DNA of 64,000 bases from Brevirhabdus sp. (GTDB lineage: Bacteria > Pseudomonadota > Alphaproteobacteria > Rhodobacterales > Rhodobacteraceae), in the NCBI GenBank assembly GCA_024637315.1, contig JAGXFH010000034.1, positions 124,001 to 188,000 on the forward strand, given 5' to 3'. Below the pieces are notes generated by a model that saw only the letters and a program-made list of their open reading frames with translations, had not been told where the DNA came from and did not search any database. Of the stretch, positions 11,763 to 22,725 are shown piece by piece. Each line of letters begins with the position of its first letter. Position 1 is the stretch's first letter. The translations under genes and the position numbers were made by a program.

Positions 11763-12152
11763 AGTTCGGGGCCTTCCAAGAAAACAAGGCCAACTCAGAC
11801 GCCATGGCGCCCCTTTGACCCAAATCTCCAATTTACTCAATTGCGCGAAAGTCTGCGGTGTGCTGGAAGGAGCCATTCGAGCCGTTTTGGCGGAGGGCAG
11901 CAATGTCTGCACAGCGGACATTTCCGTTTCCCGCAGGACGACCGGGTTGAGCGAGTCCGCCCGTCGAACCTATGATGGGGTCATGCCGCATCCTGCCCAG
12001 CCGTTGTGTCAATCCCGACCGAGCGCCACATCGATTTCGTTAACGAAGTCCAAACAGAATTTTTCAAGTCATTGATCTGAAAGACTATCCGTTCATGTCC
12101 ACATGTGGACACTGCAGAGGGTCACCTCGGCGGCAAACCGCGCCCCATGACC
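11763..12152. other. Noncoding stretch downstream of the cupredoxin gene
   Basis: About 390 bp between the cupredoxin terminator and the 3' end of the acylase gene. No open frame has a credible start or composition. It contains AGCGGACATT and neighbouring text (11866-11940) resembling the degenerate block upstream of the cupredoxin gene, and a 16-bp palindrome listed separately. Confidence 0.45.
12096..12111. repeat. 16-bp perfect palindrome
   Basis: TGTCCACATGTGGACA is a complete palindrome, 42 bp beyond the stop codon of the acylase gene. It is short for a terminator, has no loop, and looks more like a dimeric-protein binding site. There is no clear promoter beside it. Confidence 0.5.
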
Positions 12153-14615
12153 TCACCCCTCCGGCTCCAGCCGGGTGATGCCGACCGCGGCGGCGCGGGC
12201 AAGGTCGGGGTCGAGCGACATCGGGATATACTCGCCGCGCCGCCACAAACCGCCCAGATCGTCATAATGCCGTGACAGGAAATGCCCCGACTGCCCTGTC
12301 GAAATGATGAAGACCGAGCTGTCGGGATCGGCGAAGTCATAGACCCCGCGATAGCCGGGCCCATGGACGTTCTGAAACGGATCGGGGTCTCGGCCGGAGG
12401 TCCGGCCACGCAACAGCGTATTGTCGCCACCCGAAGTCGATTGCCGGATGTTGACGAACCAACGCAGCAGCGGCGCGGTGCCCAGCACCTGATGGTCATG
12501 CGTCGCCTCGTGCGCATCGCCCCAGCGCAGCGATTCGAGCGCGGTTCCATAGCGCTCGCCGATCCATAGAAGCGCGTCGTCGAGCGCCTGTCGCGAGATA
12601 TCGGAGCAGGTCTCGATCGGTGCCGACTGCAGCACATCGCACCAGACCGAGGCGCCGTCGACATCGCGAAAGACCCGCTCGATGAACAGCGGCTCGACAT
12701 GGGCATATTGCCGAGACAGCGGCCCCAGCTCGTCACGGATCAGCCGGTCTTGCAGCGCCCTCACCCACGCCGCGTAGATCAGCGGTTCGGGCAGATGTTC
12801 GTTCATCTCGCCGTTCCAGTCAGCCAGCAGGTCCAGCGCCCGCTGCCGCTGGCGGTCTGGCGTACCTTCCGGAGCCGCCTCTGCGGTGAACCACAGTTCT
12901 GCGGCGATCAGCGGCAAGAGCGCACGCGCGGTAAAGCTGACCGTGTCCAGCTGCGCCTCGATGAAGCTTTCGCGGGTGTGCACCTCGCGGTTCTGCATCA
13001 ACCTCCGCCAGCGCTGGATCCGTTGGGTGTCGCCCCAGGTGAACGAGACGTGGAACGGAAACGGGCGATCGACGATCTTGTTGTTTGTGTTGCCGAGGAT
13101 GCCGCCCTCTGGCCCGACGAATTCCGGGTTCGCCGCGTAGTTCATCCGCCCCTGCCAGCGATTCTCGGGCAGCCAGCCCTGCGACGGCATCCGTCCCTGC
13201 GACTGGTGCCGGGCAGTGCGGCGTGGCATCGCGCCGATCGTCTTCATCGCCACGGTGTCGCGGTCGGCCATCGTCAGGTTCTGCGTCGGGGCGATGAACC
13301 GCTCACCGGCGGCGATCCCCTCGGCCACGCTCTTGGCCCGCATCAGCGCGATTGCCGCCGACATTGTTGTGTCATTGCCGGTCAGCGCGGTCCAGGCCAG
13401 GCTGGTTATGTGGCCGGGCGGCGTGATGGTTGCCAGGTTGAATTGGATGCCGGGCAGAACCGGACCGTTTTCGGTCCATTGCAGGGTGATGGTGACCGGC
13501 GGCGCATCCTTGACCTCGATGATCGAGAACCGCGACTGCATCTGTTTGTAGCCGTCCGGGGTCAGGACCGCATTCGGGTCATCGGGGTCCAGCTTCTCGA
13601 TATAGACATCCTGGTCGTCCATGTAGCTTGACGTCAGGCCCCAGCCGAAATCCTCGGACCTGCCCAGCAGGATCACGGGCACGCCGGGGATGGTTCCGCC
13701 GATCACGCCGCCGGTCTGCAGTTCCATCCGCGCCAGATACCAGATCGAGGGCGCGGAGAATCCCAGATGCGGATCGTTCGCCAAAAGAGTCGATCCGGTC
13801 GCGGACCGCGCTGCTGTCGCCGCCCAGCTATTCGACGCCCCCGCCAGCCCGCGTGACGGAACCGGCCAGAGTGGGGGCGGCGGTGCGGCGTCACCCGCCG
13901 CATGGCGCGGCGCATCGGGGAAAAGCGCGGCATATTCCGGCAGAGCCGCAATGCCTTCGCCCGGCACGTCCGGCAGGATGTCGCGCACCCGCTCATCAGG
14001 CAGCAAGAGCGAGGTGCGGGCATAAAGCACCTCTTCCGACAGGTGCCCCGCCAGTTGCAGCGCCATCAGCTTGACGATGGCAATCGAATCGGCCGGTTGC
14101 CAGGGCGCCATCTGGTTCGAGAAGAGGAAGAATTCCGGTGCGCCGCGTCCCAGCGCGCCCTCGTTCACCTCGGCGATCCAGGCATTCACCCCTGCCGCAT
14201 AGGCCTTCAGCGCGGCTTGGGTTTCAGCGTCCTGAACCTCGACCGATCTGACCGATAGGTTGTAAAGATCGAGCCGGCGCAACAAGTCGTCTACCGGAAG
14301 CGTCCGGGCACCAAAAATCTCGGACAGTCGTCCCTGCGCGGTCCGCCGCAGCATGACCATCTGCCACAGCCGGTCCTGCGCATGAGCAAAGCCGAGACCA
14401 AAGAACACATCCGCGTCGGTCGCGCCGAAGACATGCGGCACATCGGCATTGTCGCGGACGATCTCGACAGCTGCGGTGATCCCTGAAACCTGATGATCGG
14501 CGTTGTAGTCGGGCAAAGACCGTGAGGCCAGCCAGTAAACCAGGACTCCGGCCAGAAGGACCAGCACGACGATGGCCGTGAAGCCCCGTAGAAGCCAGCG
14601 AAAGATCTTTGCCAT
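12153..14615 (-). CDS. Penicillin acylase family hydrolase, membrane anchored
   Basis: N-terminal-nucleophile amidase, 820 aa. In this family autocleavage exposes a serine that hydrolyses acyl amides such as beta-lactams or acyl-homoserine lactones. Here GASNSW at 259-264 gives nucleophile S261, followed by ANDPHLG, the usual post-nucleophile motif. A single N-terminal hydrophobic helix (residues 9-30) anchors the protein, so the enzyme should face the periplasm. Substrate cannot be read from sequence. It is transcribed divergently from the dehydrogenase at 14695, with an 80-bp shared promoter region. Confidence 0.88.
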   Translation of the reverse strand: MAKIFRWLLRGFTAIVVLVLLAGVLVYWLASRSLPDYNADHQVSGITAAVEIVRDNADVPHVFGATDADVFFGLGFAHAQDRLWQMVMLRRTAQGRLSEIFGARTLPVDDLLRRLDLYNLSVRSVEVQDAETQAALKAYAAGVNAWIAEVNEGALGRGAPEFFLFSNQMAPWQPADSIAIVKLMALQLAGHLSEEVLYARTSLLLPDERVRDILPDVPGEGIAALPEYAALFPDAPRHAAGDAAPPPPLWPVPSRGLAGASNSWAATAARSATGSTLLANDPHLGFSAPSIWYLARMELQTGGVIGGTIPGVPVILLGRSEDFGWGLTSSYMDDQDVYIEKLDPDDPNAVLTPDGYKQMQSRFSIIEVKDAPPVTITLQWTENGPVLPGIQFNLATITPPGHITSLAWTALTGNDTTMSAAIALMRAKSVAEGIAAGERFIAPTQNLTMADRDTVAMKTIGAMPRRTARHQSQGRMPSQGWLPENRWQGRMNYAANPEFVGPEGGILGNTNNKIVDRPFPFHVSFTWGDTQRIQRWRRLMQNREVHTRESFIEAQLDTVSFTARALLPLIAAELWFTAEAAPEGTPDRQRQRALDLLADWNGEMNEHLPEPLIYAAWVRALQDRLIRDELGPLSRQYAHVEPLFIERVFRDVDGASVWCDVLQSAPIETCSDISRQALDDALLWIGERYGTALESLRWGDAHEATHDHQVLGTAPLLRWFVNIRQSTSGGDNTLLRGRTSGRDPDPFQNVHGPGYRGVYDFADPDSSVFIISTGQSGHFLSRHYDDLGGLWRRGEYIPMSLDPDLARAAAVGITRLEPEG

Positions 14616-14694
14616 GACTGCCCGCAGTTGACCGGAGTTTTGAACCGTTTAACTAGGTTGCGACGGTAAGACAAACCACCATAGAGGAAAAGTC

Positions 14695-15567
14695 ATGACG
14701 AAAGTAGCGTTTCTGGGCCTTGGAGTGATGGGCTATCCGATGGCGGGCCATCTGGCGACGGCCGGACACGAGGTCACAGTCTATAACCGAACTGCCGCGA
14801 AGGCCGACGATTGGGCCAAGACGCATGGCGGAAAGACGGCGAAAAGCCCGGCCGAGGCCGCGAAGGGGGCCGATTTCGTCATGGCCTGTGTCGGCAATGA
14901 CGATGACCTGCGGGCCATCTGCACCGGCGCGTCCGGTGCGTTCGAGGGCATGCAGCCGGGCACGATCTTCGTCGATCACACCACCGTTTCCGCCGCCGTA
15001 ACGCGAGAGCTTCATGCCGCCGCCGAAGAGCGCCAGATCTCGTTCGTCGATGCCCCCATCTCGGGCGGGCAGGCGGGCGCCGAGAACGGCAAGCTCTCGG
15101 TCATGTGCGGCGGCGACCAGGCCGCCTATGACCGGGCCGAGCCGGTCATCGCCGCCTATGCCCGCATATGCCGCCGAATCGGTGACAGCGGGGCGGGGCA
15201 GCTGACCAAGATGTGCAACCAGATCGCCATTGCAGGTCTGGTCCAGGGACTGTCCGAAGCGCTGCATTTCGCCGAGAAGGCCGGCCTTGACGGCCGTGCG
15301 GTGGTCGAGGTCATCAGCCAGGGTGCGGCCGGGTCCTGGCAGATGTCGAACCGCTACGAGACCATGCTTGACGACAAGTTCGATCACGGCTTCGCGGTCG
15401 ACTGGATGCGCAAGGATCTGGGGATCTGCCTCGATGCGGCCGATGAGAACGGCGCCAGCCTGCCGGTGACGGCGCTTGTCGATCAGTTCTACAAGGACGT
15501 GCAAAAAATGGGCGGGAACCGTTGGGACACGTCGAGCCTGATCAAGCGGCTCAGGGCGATGGGCTAG
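14695..15567 (+). CDS. NAD(P)-dependent 3-hydroxyisobutyrate dehydrogenase family oxidoreductase
   Basis: Beta-hydroxyacid dehydrogenase, 290 aa. The Rossmann motif GLGVMG is at residues 8-13. The substrate-binding motif reads DAPISGGQAGAENGKLSVM, and GAGQLTKMCNQ carries the catalytic Lys. Likely substrates are 3-hydroxyisobutyrate, tartronate semialdehyde or gamma-hydroxybutyrate; these cannot be told apart. Ribosome site AGAGGAAA precedes the ATG. No pathway partner is adjacent, so the role is left open. Confidence 0.88.
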   Translation: MTKVAFLGLGVMGYPMAGHLATAGHEVTVYNRTAAKADDWAKTHGGKTAKSPAEAAKGADFVMACVGNDDDLRAICTGASGAFEGMQPGTIFVDHTTVSAAVTRELHAAAEERQISFVDAPISGGQAGAENGKLSVMCGGDQAAYDRAEPVIAAYARICRRIGDSGAGQLTKMCNQIAIAGLVQGLSEALHFAEKAGLDGRAVVEVISQGAAGSWQMSNRYETMLDDKFDHGFAVDWMRKDLGICLDAADENGASLPVTALVDQFYKDVQKMGGNRWDTSSLIKRLRAMG

Positions 15568-15633
15568 CCGCCGCCGCGCAACTGGAAGACTGCGCGTCTT
15601 GGCGGTTCGCCATGGCGATCATTTCGCGCGCCG

Positions 15634-16026
15634 TCATTGTGGGGACGTGTCGCATTTATCCGAAAGCGCGAGCTGGGCAAAGCGGTAGCCCCACAGCGCA
15701 TCGCGCAAGTGCAGTACGCAGATTGCGTCGCCTTCGTGCAGGTTTCGCCCGGTCAGCACGTTCTGCAACAGCTTCGTGTCGCCGCTTTCTGTTTGCACCA
15801 TGATCCGGCGGCGCAACCCGTCCTCGTAGACCACGTCGTCGATCCGAGTGATCGTCGCAGCCTCGTAGCCTTCGCGACGAGGGTGTTTCAAACCCAAAAA
15901 CACGGCGACCAGAATGCAGAACGCGACCGAGAACCCGATCCAGAGAAGCATCTTGGGCTCCTTGCGCCAGATCGCCCAACTGGCTTTCCATCTGTCCCAT
16001 CTGGAGAACTGAGGCTTTTGGCTCAT
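15634..16026 (-). CDS. Hypothetical single-helix membrane protein (130 aa)
   Basis: Unrecognised. A basic, Trp-rich N-terminus (residues 1-25) is followed by one membrane helix (LLWIGFSVAFCILVAVFLGL). The soluble domain of about 80 residues looks beta-rich (EAATITRIDDVVYEDGLRRRIMVQTESGDTKLLQNV split by GRNLHEGD). The soluble part is probably extracytoplasmic. Convergent with the dehydrogenase gene. Protein-like composition and a clean ATG support it as real. Confidence 0.6.
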   Translation of the reverse strand: MSQKPQFSRWDRWKASWAIWRKEPKMLLWIGFSVAFCILVAVFLGLKHPRREGYEAATITRIDDVVYEDGLRRRIMVQTESGDTKLLQNVLTGRNLHEGDAICVLHLRDALWGYRFAQLALSDKCDTSPQ

Positions 16027-16340
16027 GGTGATCAGAATACTACAAGTCGAGAAACAATTTGTTCAACCGGATCATATCGATATGCCGAATTCCCGGCTTT
16101 GCCAAACCGACACCCTGGCGGACCCGAAGACCGGCGATGGGGGCCAACCGGCCAGCGGGAAGCCGCCCCTGATGCGCCGAAGACATCACCTGCGGCGTGT
16201 GGCCTTTCAGTGGAACGTGGCTGCTGGTTTCCGCGGGTTGCACCGCCCCATCAGTGACCGTTGTCCGCGCCATCCCGAGGACGGCAGAAGACCGGCAAGG
16301 CCGTCGACATGCTTCCGGGTTTCCCGGCAACCATGCGAAC
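16027..16340. other. Intergenic stretch between eno and the 130-aa membrane protein gene
   Basis: There are 314 bp without a supported gene. Immediately after eno (minus strand) there is a short CCGGG-AAA-CCCGG hairpin with no T run. Nothing else is recognised. Confidence 0.45.
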
Positions 16341-18121
<1,781 letters not shown>

Positions 18122-18246
18122 CCCGCATCCTCTTTGGTCACGCCAGCGGTTTAAGAGTTTCCAGCGTGTTGCTCCACTAAATAAACACAACTTGATGCAA
18201 CTGGCTGCGGCAAGGCGGGCGGTCTGGTGCGCAACTTGTTCTGCGA

Positions 18247-19227
18247 TCAGAACCAGCGCAAATGACGGAAATAAAAATACAAGGCCAAGCCGATCACCAG
18301 CGTCCCGCCGCTCAGGGCCGCGAAGGCCCAAGGCCAGTCAGCACCGGGCATTCCCGCGATATTGACCCCGAAGAGCCCGGTCAGAAAGCCTAGGGGCAGG
18401 AAGATGGCCGCGACAATCGACAGAACGAATCCGTTGCGGGCCATCGCTTCGGCGCGTTGCGCATGGACGTGGTCCTGCAGCGCCTGCAATCGCAGGGCCG
18501 ACGCCTCCAGTTCCTCGACGCTGCGCATGGTCCGGTTTGCGATCTCTCGCAACTCGGTGCGCTCTGCGGTGCCGGCCGAAGGCATGTCGGCCCCGGCCAG
18601 CCGTTCCAGCGCCTCTCGTTGCGGGCTGACATAGCGCCGCAGCCGGATCGCCTGCCGGCGCAGTGGCATCAGCGCGGTGGAACCGTCTGCCGCCCCAGTC
18701 ATCAGCTGATCTTCAAGCGCGCTCGTGGCGTCTTCGAGGTCCAGCGAGGCCTGCTCGATCCTGTCGGTCAGCGCCTTGCTGAGCGCGCAGAGCCAGGAGG
18801 CAGTGCTGGACGGCCCGATCCCGGCAGCCATCCGCTGGCGCAGATCGTCTGCGGCGAAGACCCGGCGCACCCTTGCGCTGATGATCAGCGATGGCGTCAC
18901 CCAAAGCCGCAGCGAGACCATGTCGTCGGTCTCGGCCCCGGTGTTCATGTTTACGCCGCGCAGGTTCAGGATCAGCCCGTCGCCATGCGGTTCGCAACGT
19001 GGCCGGGTTTCCGGCTGAACAAGGGCGGCCGCCGCGAAGGGCGGCAAATGGGCACGTGTCCAAGCCGAAAAGCCGGGATCGGCAACGTCGCAATGCAGCC
19101 AGCGATAGGCCATGCCATCGGCCGGTGCGGGGGCGGGCCAATCTTCGGCCAGCGGATGCGCCACGCCGTCTCGGTCGACATCGAAGGCCGCCATCGCGGT
19201 GACTTTGCCTGCCGCTCGGGGCGTCAT
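18247..19227 (-). CDS. zntB: CorA-family zinc transporter, ZntB-like
   Basis: Divalent cation transporter, 326 aa. A long soluble N-terminal domain and coiled helices lead to two C-terminal membrane helices. The loop motif after the first helix is GVNIAGMPG, the ZntB form of the CorA GxN motif, and the second helix is GTLVIGLALYFYFR. ATG 19227 overlaps the TGA of an upstream small frame (ATGA). An internal Met (19194) would start nearer the conserved region. Zn2+ export or uptake is inferred from the family. Confidence 0.85.
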   Translation of the reverse strand: MTPRAAGKVTAMAAFDVDRDGVAHPLAEDWPAPAPADGMAYRWLHCDVADPGFSAWTRAHLPPFAAAALVQPETRPRCEPHGDGLILNLRGVNMNTGAETDDMVSLRLWVTPSLIISARVRRVFAADDLRQRMAAGIGPSSTASWLCALSKALTDRIEQASLDLEDATSALEDQLMTGAADGSTALMPLRRQAIRLRRYVSPQREALERLAGADMPSAGTAERTELREIANRTMRSVEELEASALRLQALQDHVHAQRAEAMARNGFVLSIVAAIFLPLGFLTGLFGVNIAGMPGADWPWAFAALSGGTLVIGLALYFYFRHLRWF

Positions 19228-19424
19228 GGCAGCCGCTTTCCCGGCACGATCTTTACCGGCACACCCACAGGCGGCAGGATGCGGGTGGCTTCGGCACCGT
19301 AGGACCCTCTGAGGATCGTTTGCATCCGGGCGTCGGACAGGTAGCAGGTGTCGGCGATGACCGACGGCGGAGGGCCGCCAGAGGGCACGTCGTTGAGAAC
19401 ACCATGAACATGGCAGCCGGTCAT
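19224..19424 (-). CDS. Possible small hypothetical protein (66 aa)
   Basis: Unrecognised. The frame from ATG 19424 (MTGCHVHGVLNDVPSGG) ends in a TGA overlapping the zntB ATG by four bases, the usual sign of coupling. The sequence is not repetitive, but there is no clear ribosome site and no known domain. The frame could also start further upstream. The 266 bp between it and selO hold nothing I can support. Confidence 0.3.
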   Translation of the reverse strand: MTGCHVHGVLNDVPSGGPPPSVIADTCYLSDARMQTILRGSYGAEATRILPPVGVPVKIVPGKRLP

Positions 19425-19690
19425 CGCATCAACCCCGGTTCTTGGCCCGTCCTCGCTGCCAGGGGGCGCGCGTCGGGCACTGGGCAATGACCAAGAAGAC
19501 CACGACAACATAGGCGGCCGCAAGGGCAGCGGTTTTCGATTCCCTGGCAGGCAACGACAGGGCAAGAGCCATGGAATCCAGCCCCTGAGGCAGATCCGGC
19601 CCGCAACGATCACGCGACACGGGGTCGGGCCCGCCCACTGATCGCCCTCGCGGCTTTCGGCGTTCGGTCAAAAGGCAAGCGTGTCGATAC

Positions 19691-21100
19691 TCACGTGCCG
19701 CAGAAGGTGCGCTGAACAACCTCGTCGGGCGCTGGCGGGCGTTGCAGATCTGCGGCGGCAGGCTGATCGTCGAATGGCTGCGCTAGCACCCTGTCGAGCC
19801 GGTTGAACGGGGCGAGGTCGCCGCTGACGGCGGCCTTGATGGCTTCCTCGACCCGGTGATTTCGTGGGATGAAAGCGGGGTTTGCCGCTGCCATGACGGC
19901 TGCGGCGTCGCCCCGGTCGCGGGCGCGTCTGGCGGTCCAGTTCCGCGCCCACTCCTCCAGTCCATCCGGAACAGAGTCGACTGACAAGAACCTGAATGTA
20001 TTGGTAAAATCTGCACCGTTGGCCGCCATCCAATCCAGCAGCTTCTGGATCAGATCGGCATCGCCGTCTTCTTCAAGGGTCAGCCCGATCTTGGCGCGGA
20101 AGGTGGTCAGCCACGCCTCTGCATAGAGATCCGGAAAGCGGTGCACCGCCTCGGTCGCGGCGGCAATCGCGGCGTCTTTCTCGCCCATCAGCGGAAGCAG
20201 GCACGAGGCGAATTGCGCAAGGTTCCAGACCGCGATCTCGGGTTGCCGGAAATAGGCGTACCGGCCGAAGCTGTCGATCGAGGAATAGACGGTTTCCGGG
20301 TGATAGGCGTCCATGAAGGCACAGGGTCCATAATCGATCGTTTCGCCGGAAATCGCCATGTTGTCGGTATTCATCACGCCGTGGATGAAGCCCACGCCCA
20401 TCCAACGGGCGATCAGCGTCGCCTGACGGGCGATCACGGCGTTCAACAGGTCCAGCGGCGTTGCCGCATCGGGGTAATGGCGGGTGATGACGTGGTCCGC
20501 AAGGGCCTGCAAGGCCTCGACATCCTGGCGGGCGGCGAAATACTGGAAGGTGCCGACGCGGATATGGCTGGCGGCGACGCGGGTCAGAACGGCGCCGGGC
20601 AGGGCGGTTTCGCGCAAGACCTCCTGACCGGTGGTGGTGGCGGCAAGCGCGCGGGTGGTCGGAATTCCGAATGCGTGCATCGCCTCGGAGACCAGGTATT
20701 CGCGCAAGACCGGCCCCAGCCATGCCCGACCGTCGCCGCCGCGCGAATAGGGTGTGCGGCCCGCGCCCTTAAGCTGGATGTCGCGCCGTTGCCCCGCTTG
20801 ATCAATGACTTCGCCAAGCAGCACCGCGCGGCCATCGCCGAGGCGCGGCACCCAGCCGGCGAATTGATGACCGGCATAGACCTGCGCCAGCGGCTCTGCG
20901 CCGTCGGGGATGCGGTTTCCGGCCAGCACCTCGATCCCCTCGGGGCTGCGCAACTCTGCCGGGTCGAGGCCAAGTTCGCGGGCCAGAGCGTCGTTGACCG
21001 CGATCAGGCCGGGCCGGGCCACGGGTGAGGGGCTTTGCGATGTGTAGAAGCTGTCCGGCAAGCGGGCGTAGGAATTGTCGAAGGGGATGTGAACGGTCAT
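19691..21100 (-). CDS. selO: Protein adenylyltransferase SelO (YdiU)
   Basis: Pseudokinase that transfers AMP from ATP to proteins, linked to oxidative stress. 469 aa. It begins [14 protein letters not shown], then [50 protein letters not shown] split into family blocks, and the catalytic [20 protein letters not shown]. The C-terminal VQRTFCGT carries the Cys that replaces selenocysteine of eukaryotic SelO. It starts 9 bp after the GNAT gene, so it is probably in one transcript with it and the nucleoside hydrolase. Confidence 0.93.
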   Translation of the reverse strand: MTVHIPFDNSYARLPDSFYTSQSPSPVARPGLIAVNDALARELGLDPAELRSPEGIEVLAGNRIPDGAEPLAQVYAGHQFAGWVPRLGDGRAVLLGEVIDQAGQRRDIQLKGAGRTPYSRGGDGRAWLGPVLREYLVSEAMHAFGIPTTRALAATTTGQEVLRETALPGAVLTRVAASHIRVGTFQYFAARQDVEALQALADHVITRHYPDAATPLDLLNAVIARQATLIARWMGVGFIHGVMNTDNMAISGETIDYGPCAFMDAYHPETVYSSIDSFGRYAYFRQPEIAVWNLAQFASCLLPLMGEKDAAIAAATEAVHRFPDLYAEAWLTTFRAKIGLTLEEDGDADLIQKLLDWMAANGADFTNTFRFLSVDSVPDGLEEWARNWTARRARDRGDAAAVMAAANPAFIPRNHRVEEAIKAAVSGDLAPFNRLDRVLAQPFDDQPAAADLQRPPAPDEVVQRTFCGT

Positions 21101-21109
21101 ACCATCAAC

Positions 21110-21559
21110 CTAATATCGCTTTGTCATCAGGCAATAGCCGTCGCGCAGGCGGAAACCGGCGCGGGTGTAGATCCGATGCGCGCTGGCGTTTTCGGGGGAC
21201 ACTTGCAGGTGCAGCGCCTTTACCCCGTGCTGGCCGAGGGCGGGTAGCAGCGAGGTCAGGACCTCGGTGCCCATACCGCGGCCACGGACGTTTTCTCGGA
21301 TGAAGAATTCGTCGATGAAACCGTCAATGCCGCCAAGTTCGACCGAATAGCCGAAGCTGATGACGATATAGCCGACCGGGGCGCGGCGGATGCCGATCAG
21401 GTAGACCACGCCATGCGGCATACCTTGCAGCAGCGGCGTCAGCGCCGCCCGGCGATCCTCCTCGGTCGACGCGATCCCTTCAAAGGCGTGGTAGCCGGCG
21501 ACCATTGGCTCCAGCTTGTCCAGATCATCGATCGTCGCAAGATGCAGGGCGGCGCTCAC
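21110..21559 (-). CDS. GNAT family N-acetyltransferase
   Basis: Acetyl-CoA dependent acetyltransferase, 149 aa. A complete GNAT fold: acceptor region at the N-terminus, motif A VRGRGMGTEVLTSLLP for CoA pyrophosphate binding, and motif B VSPENASAHRIYTRAGFRLRDGY. Substrate unknown. Its ATG (21559) overlaps the TGA of the nucleoside hydrolase (ATGA). selO follows 9 bp later, so the three are probably co-translated. Confidence 0.85.
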   Translation of the reverse strand: MSAALHLATIDDLDKLEPMVAGYHAFEGIASTEEDRRAALTPLLQGMPHGVVYLIGIRRAPVGYIVISFGYSVELGGIDGFIDEFFIRENVRGRGMGTEVLTSLLPALGQHGVKALHLQVSPENASAHRIYTRAGFRLRDGYCLMTKRY

Positions 21560-22494
21560 AGCCGCGCCAGACGTTCAGTCAGAAGGTCAAAGAATCCATC
21601 AGCGGCGATGCTGCCGGCCCATGTGGCATTGGGCGCGCGACCCGACACACCCCACCAGTCGGCGACGGTCATTCCAAGGGTGAGGTCGGACTGCGTTTCG
21701 ATCTCTACATTGATGTATCTGCTGGCAAAAAGTTCAGGCTGGATAAGGTAGGCGATGACGGTCGGGTCATGCAGCGGCGCACCTTGCGAGCCGTATTTCG
21801 CCACGTCGAAGCGTTCGAAGAAATGAGTCCATCCGGCGACGACCTTGCCGACATGGGTGCCAAGCGCCGCGAACGCCTCGACACGCGGATGCGTCACCAG
21901 CGCCTTGTGCGTGACGTCGAGCGACATGACCGTGATGGGAGCACCGGATTTGAACACGATATCAGCTGCTTCAGGATCGACATAAATGTTGAACTCGGCG
22001 GTCGGGGTGATGTTGCCGACCTCGAAATAGGCCCCGCCCATCAGCACGATCTCTTGCACCCTGGCGACGATCTCTGGCGCTTTCCGGAAGGCCGTGGCGA
22101 TGTTGGTCAACGGTCCGAGCGGGCAAAGGGTGACGGTGCCGGGCGGCTGTTTTCGCAGTGTTTCGATGATGAAATCCACACCATGCTGGTCTTGCATCGG
22201 CATTTTCGGGTCCGGCAGGTCGATGCCATCAAGTCCGGTCTTGCCGTGGACATGCTCTGCGGTGACCAGTTTGCGCGCCAGCGGCGCGTCGCAGCCTGCG
22301 AAGACAGGCACATCAACCTTGCCTGCTACTTCACAGACAATACGCGCATTTCTGGACGTATGATGCAGTGGCACATTGCCAGCGACGGCAGTGATTCCCA
22401 GCACGTCGACATCTTCGGGGCTGGCCAGCGCCAACAGGATCGCGACGGCGTCATCCTGACCGGGATCGGTGTCGATGATGATCTTGCGGGGCAT
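21556..22494 (-). CDS. Inosine-uridine preferring nucleoside hydrolase
   Basis: Hydrolyses ribonucleosides to base and ribose in purine/pyrimidine salvage, 312 aa. Signature IIIDTDPGQDDAVAILLAL near the N-terminus supplies the Ca2+-binding aspartates. AEFNIYVDPEAADIVF and the late HDPTVIAYL segment are typical of the family. The frame extends to 22527, but ATG 22494 has AGGAG at the right spacing. It leads the hydrolase-GNAT-selO set. The 231 bp between it and the iron-binding protein gene hold no supported gene. Confidence 0.92.
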   Translation of the reverse strand: MPRKIIIDTDPGQDDAVAILLALASPEDVDVLGITAVAGNVPLHHTSRNARIVCEVAGKVDVPVFAGCDAPLARKLVTAEHVHGKTGLDGIDLPDPKMPMQDQHGVDFIIETLRKQPPGTVTLCPLGPLTNIATAFRKAPEIVARVQEIVLMGGAYFEVGNITPTAEFNIYVDPEAADIVFKSGAPITVMSLDVTHKALVTHPRVEAFAALGTHVGKVVAGWTHFFERFDVAKYGSQGAPLHDPTVIAYLIQPELFASRYINVEIETQSDLTLGMTVADWWGVSGRAPNATWAGSIAADGFFDLLTERLARL

Positions 22495-22725
22495 GGCGGA
22501 CTCCTGATTTGGCAGAGTCAGTCGCAAGTCGGGGCAAGGTTGTCCAGCGGTTTTGCGGGTCAGGCGGAAAGCCGCGAAACCGGTGTTCTCTTGGCGTTGC
22601 CGTGAGCGTTCGGCGGCCCGCCGACCCCATCCGCAAGGGCCTTGCCGGCGTTCGGACCTCCCAGAACGGCATCGCGCGGCCCGAGGATCGGACCGCGCGG
22701 CGCAGTCTTAGAAACTCAACAGGCA

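Noticed and set aside
12153-14615. Quorum-quenching acylase or antibiotic-resistance assignment
   Set aside because: Family membership is clear, but the substrate cannot be read from sequence and no luxI/luxR or resistance genes are adjacent.
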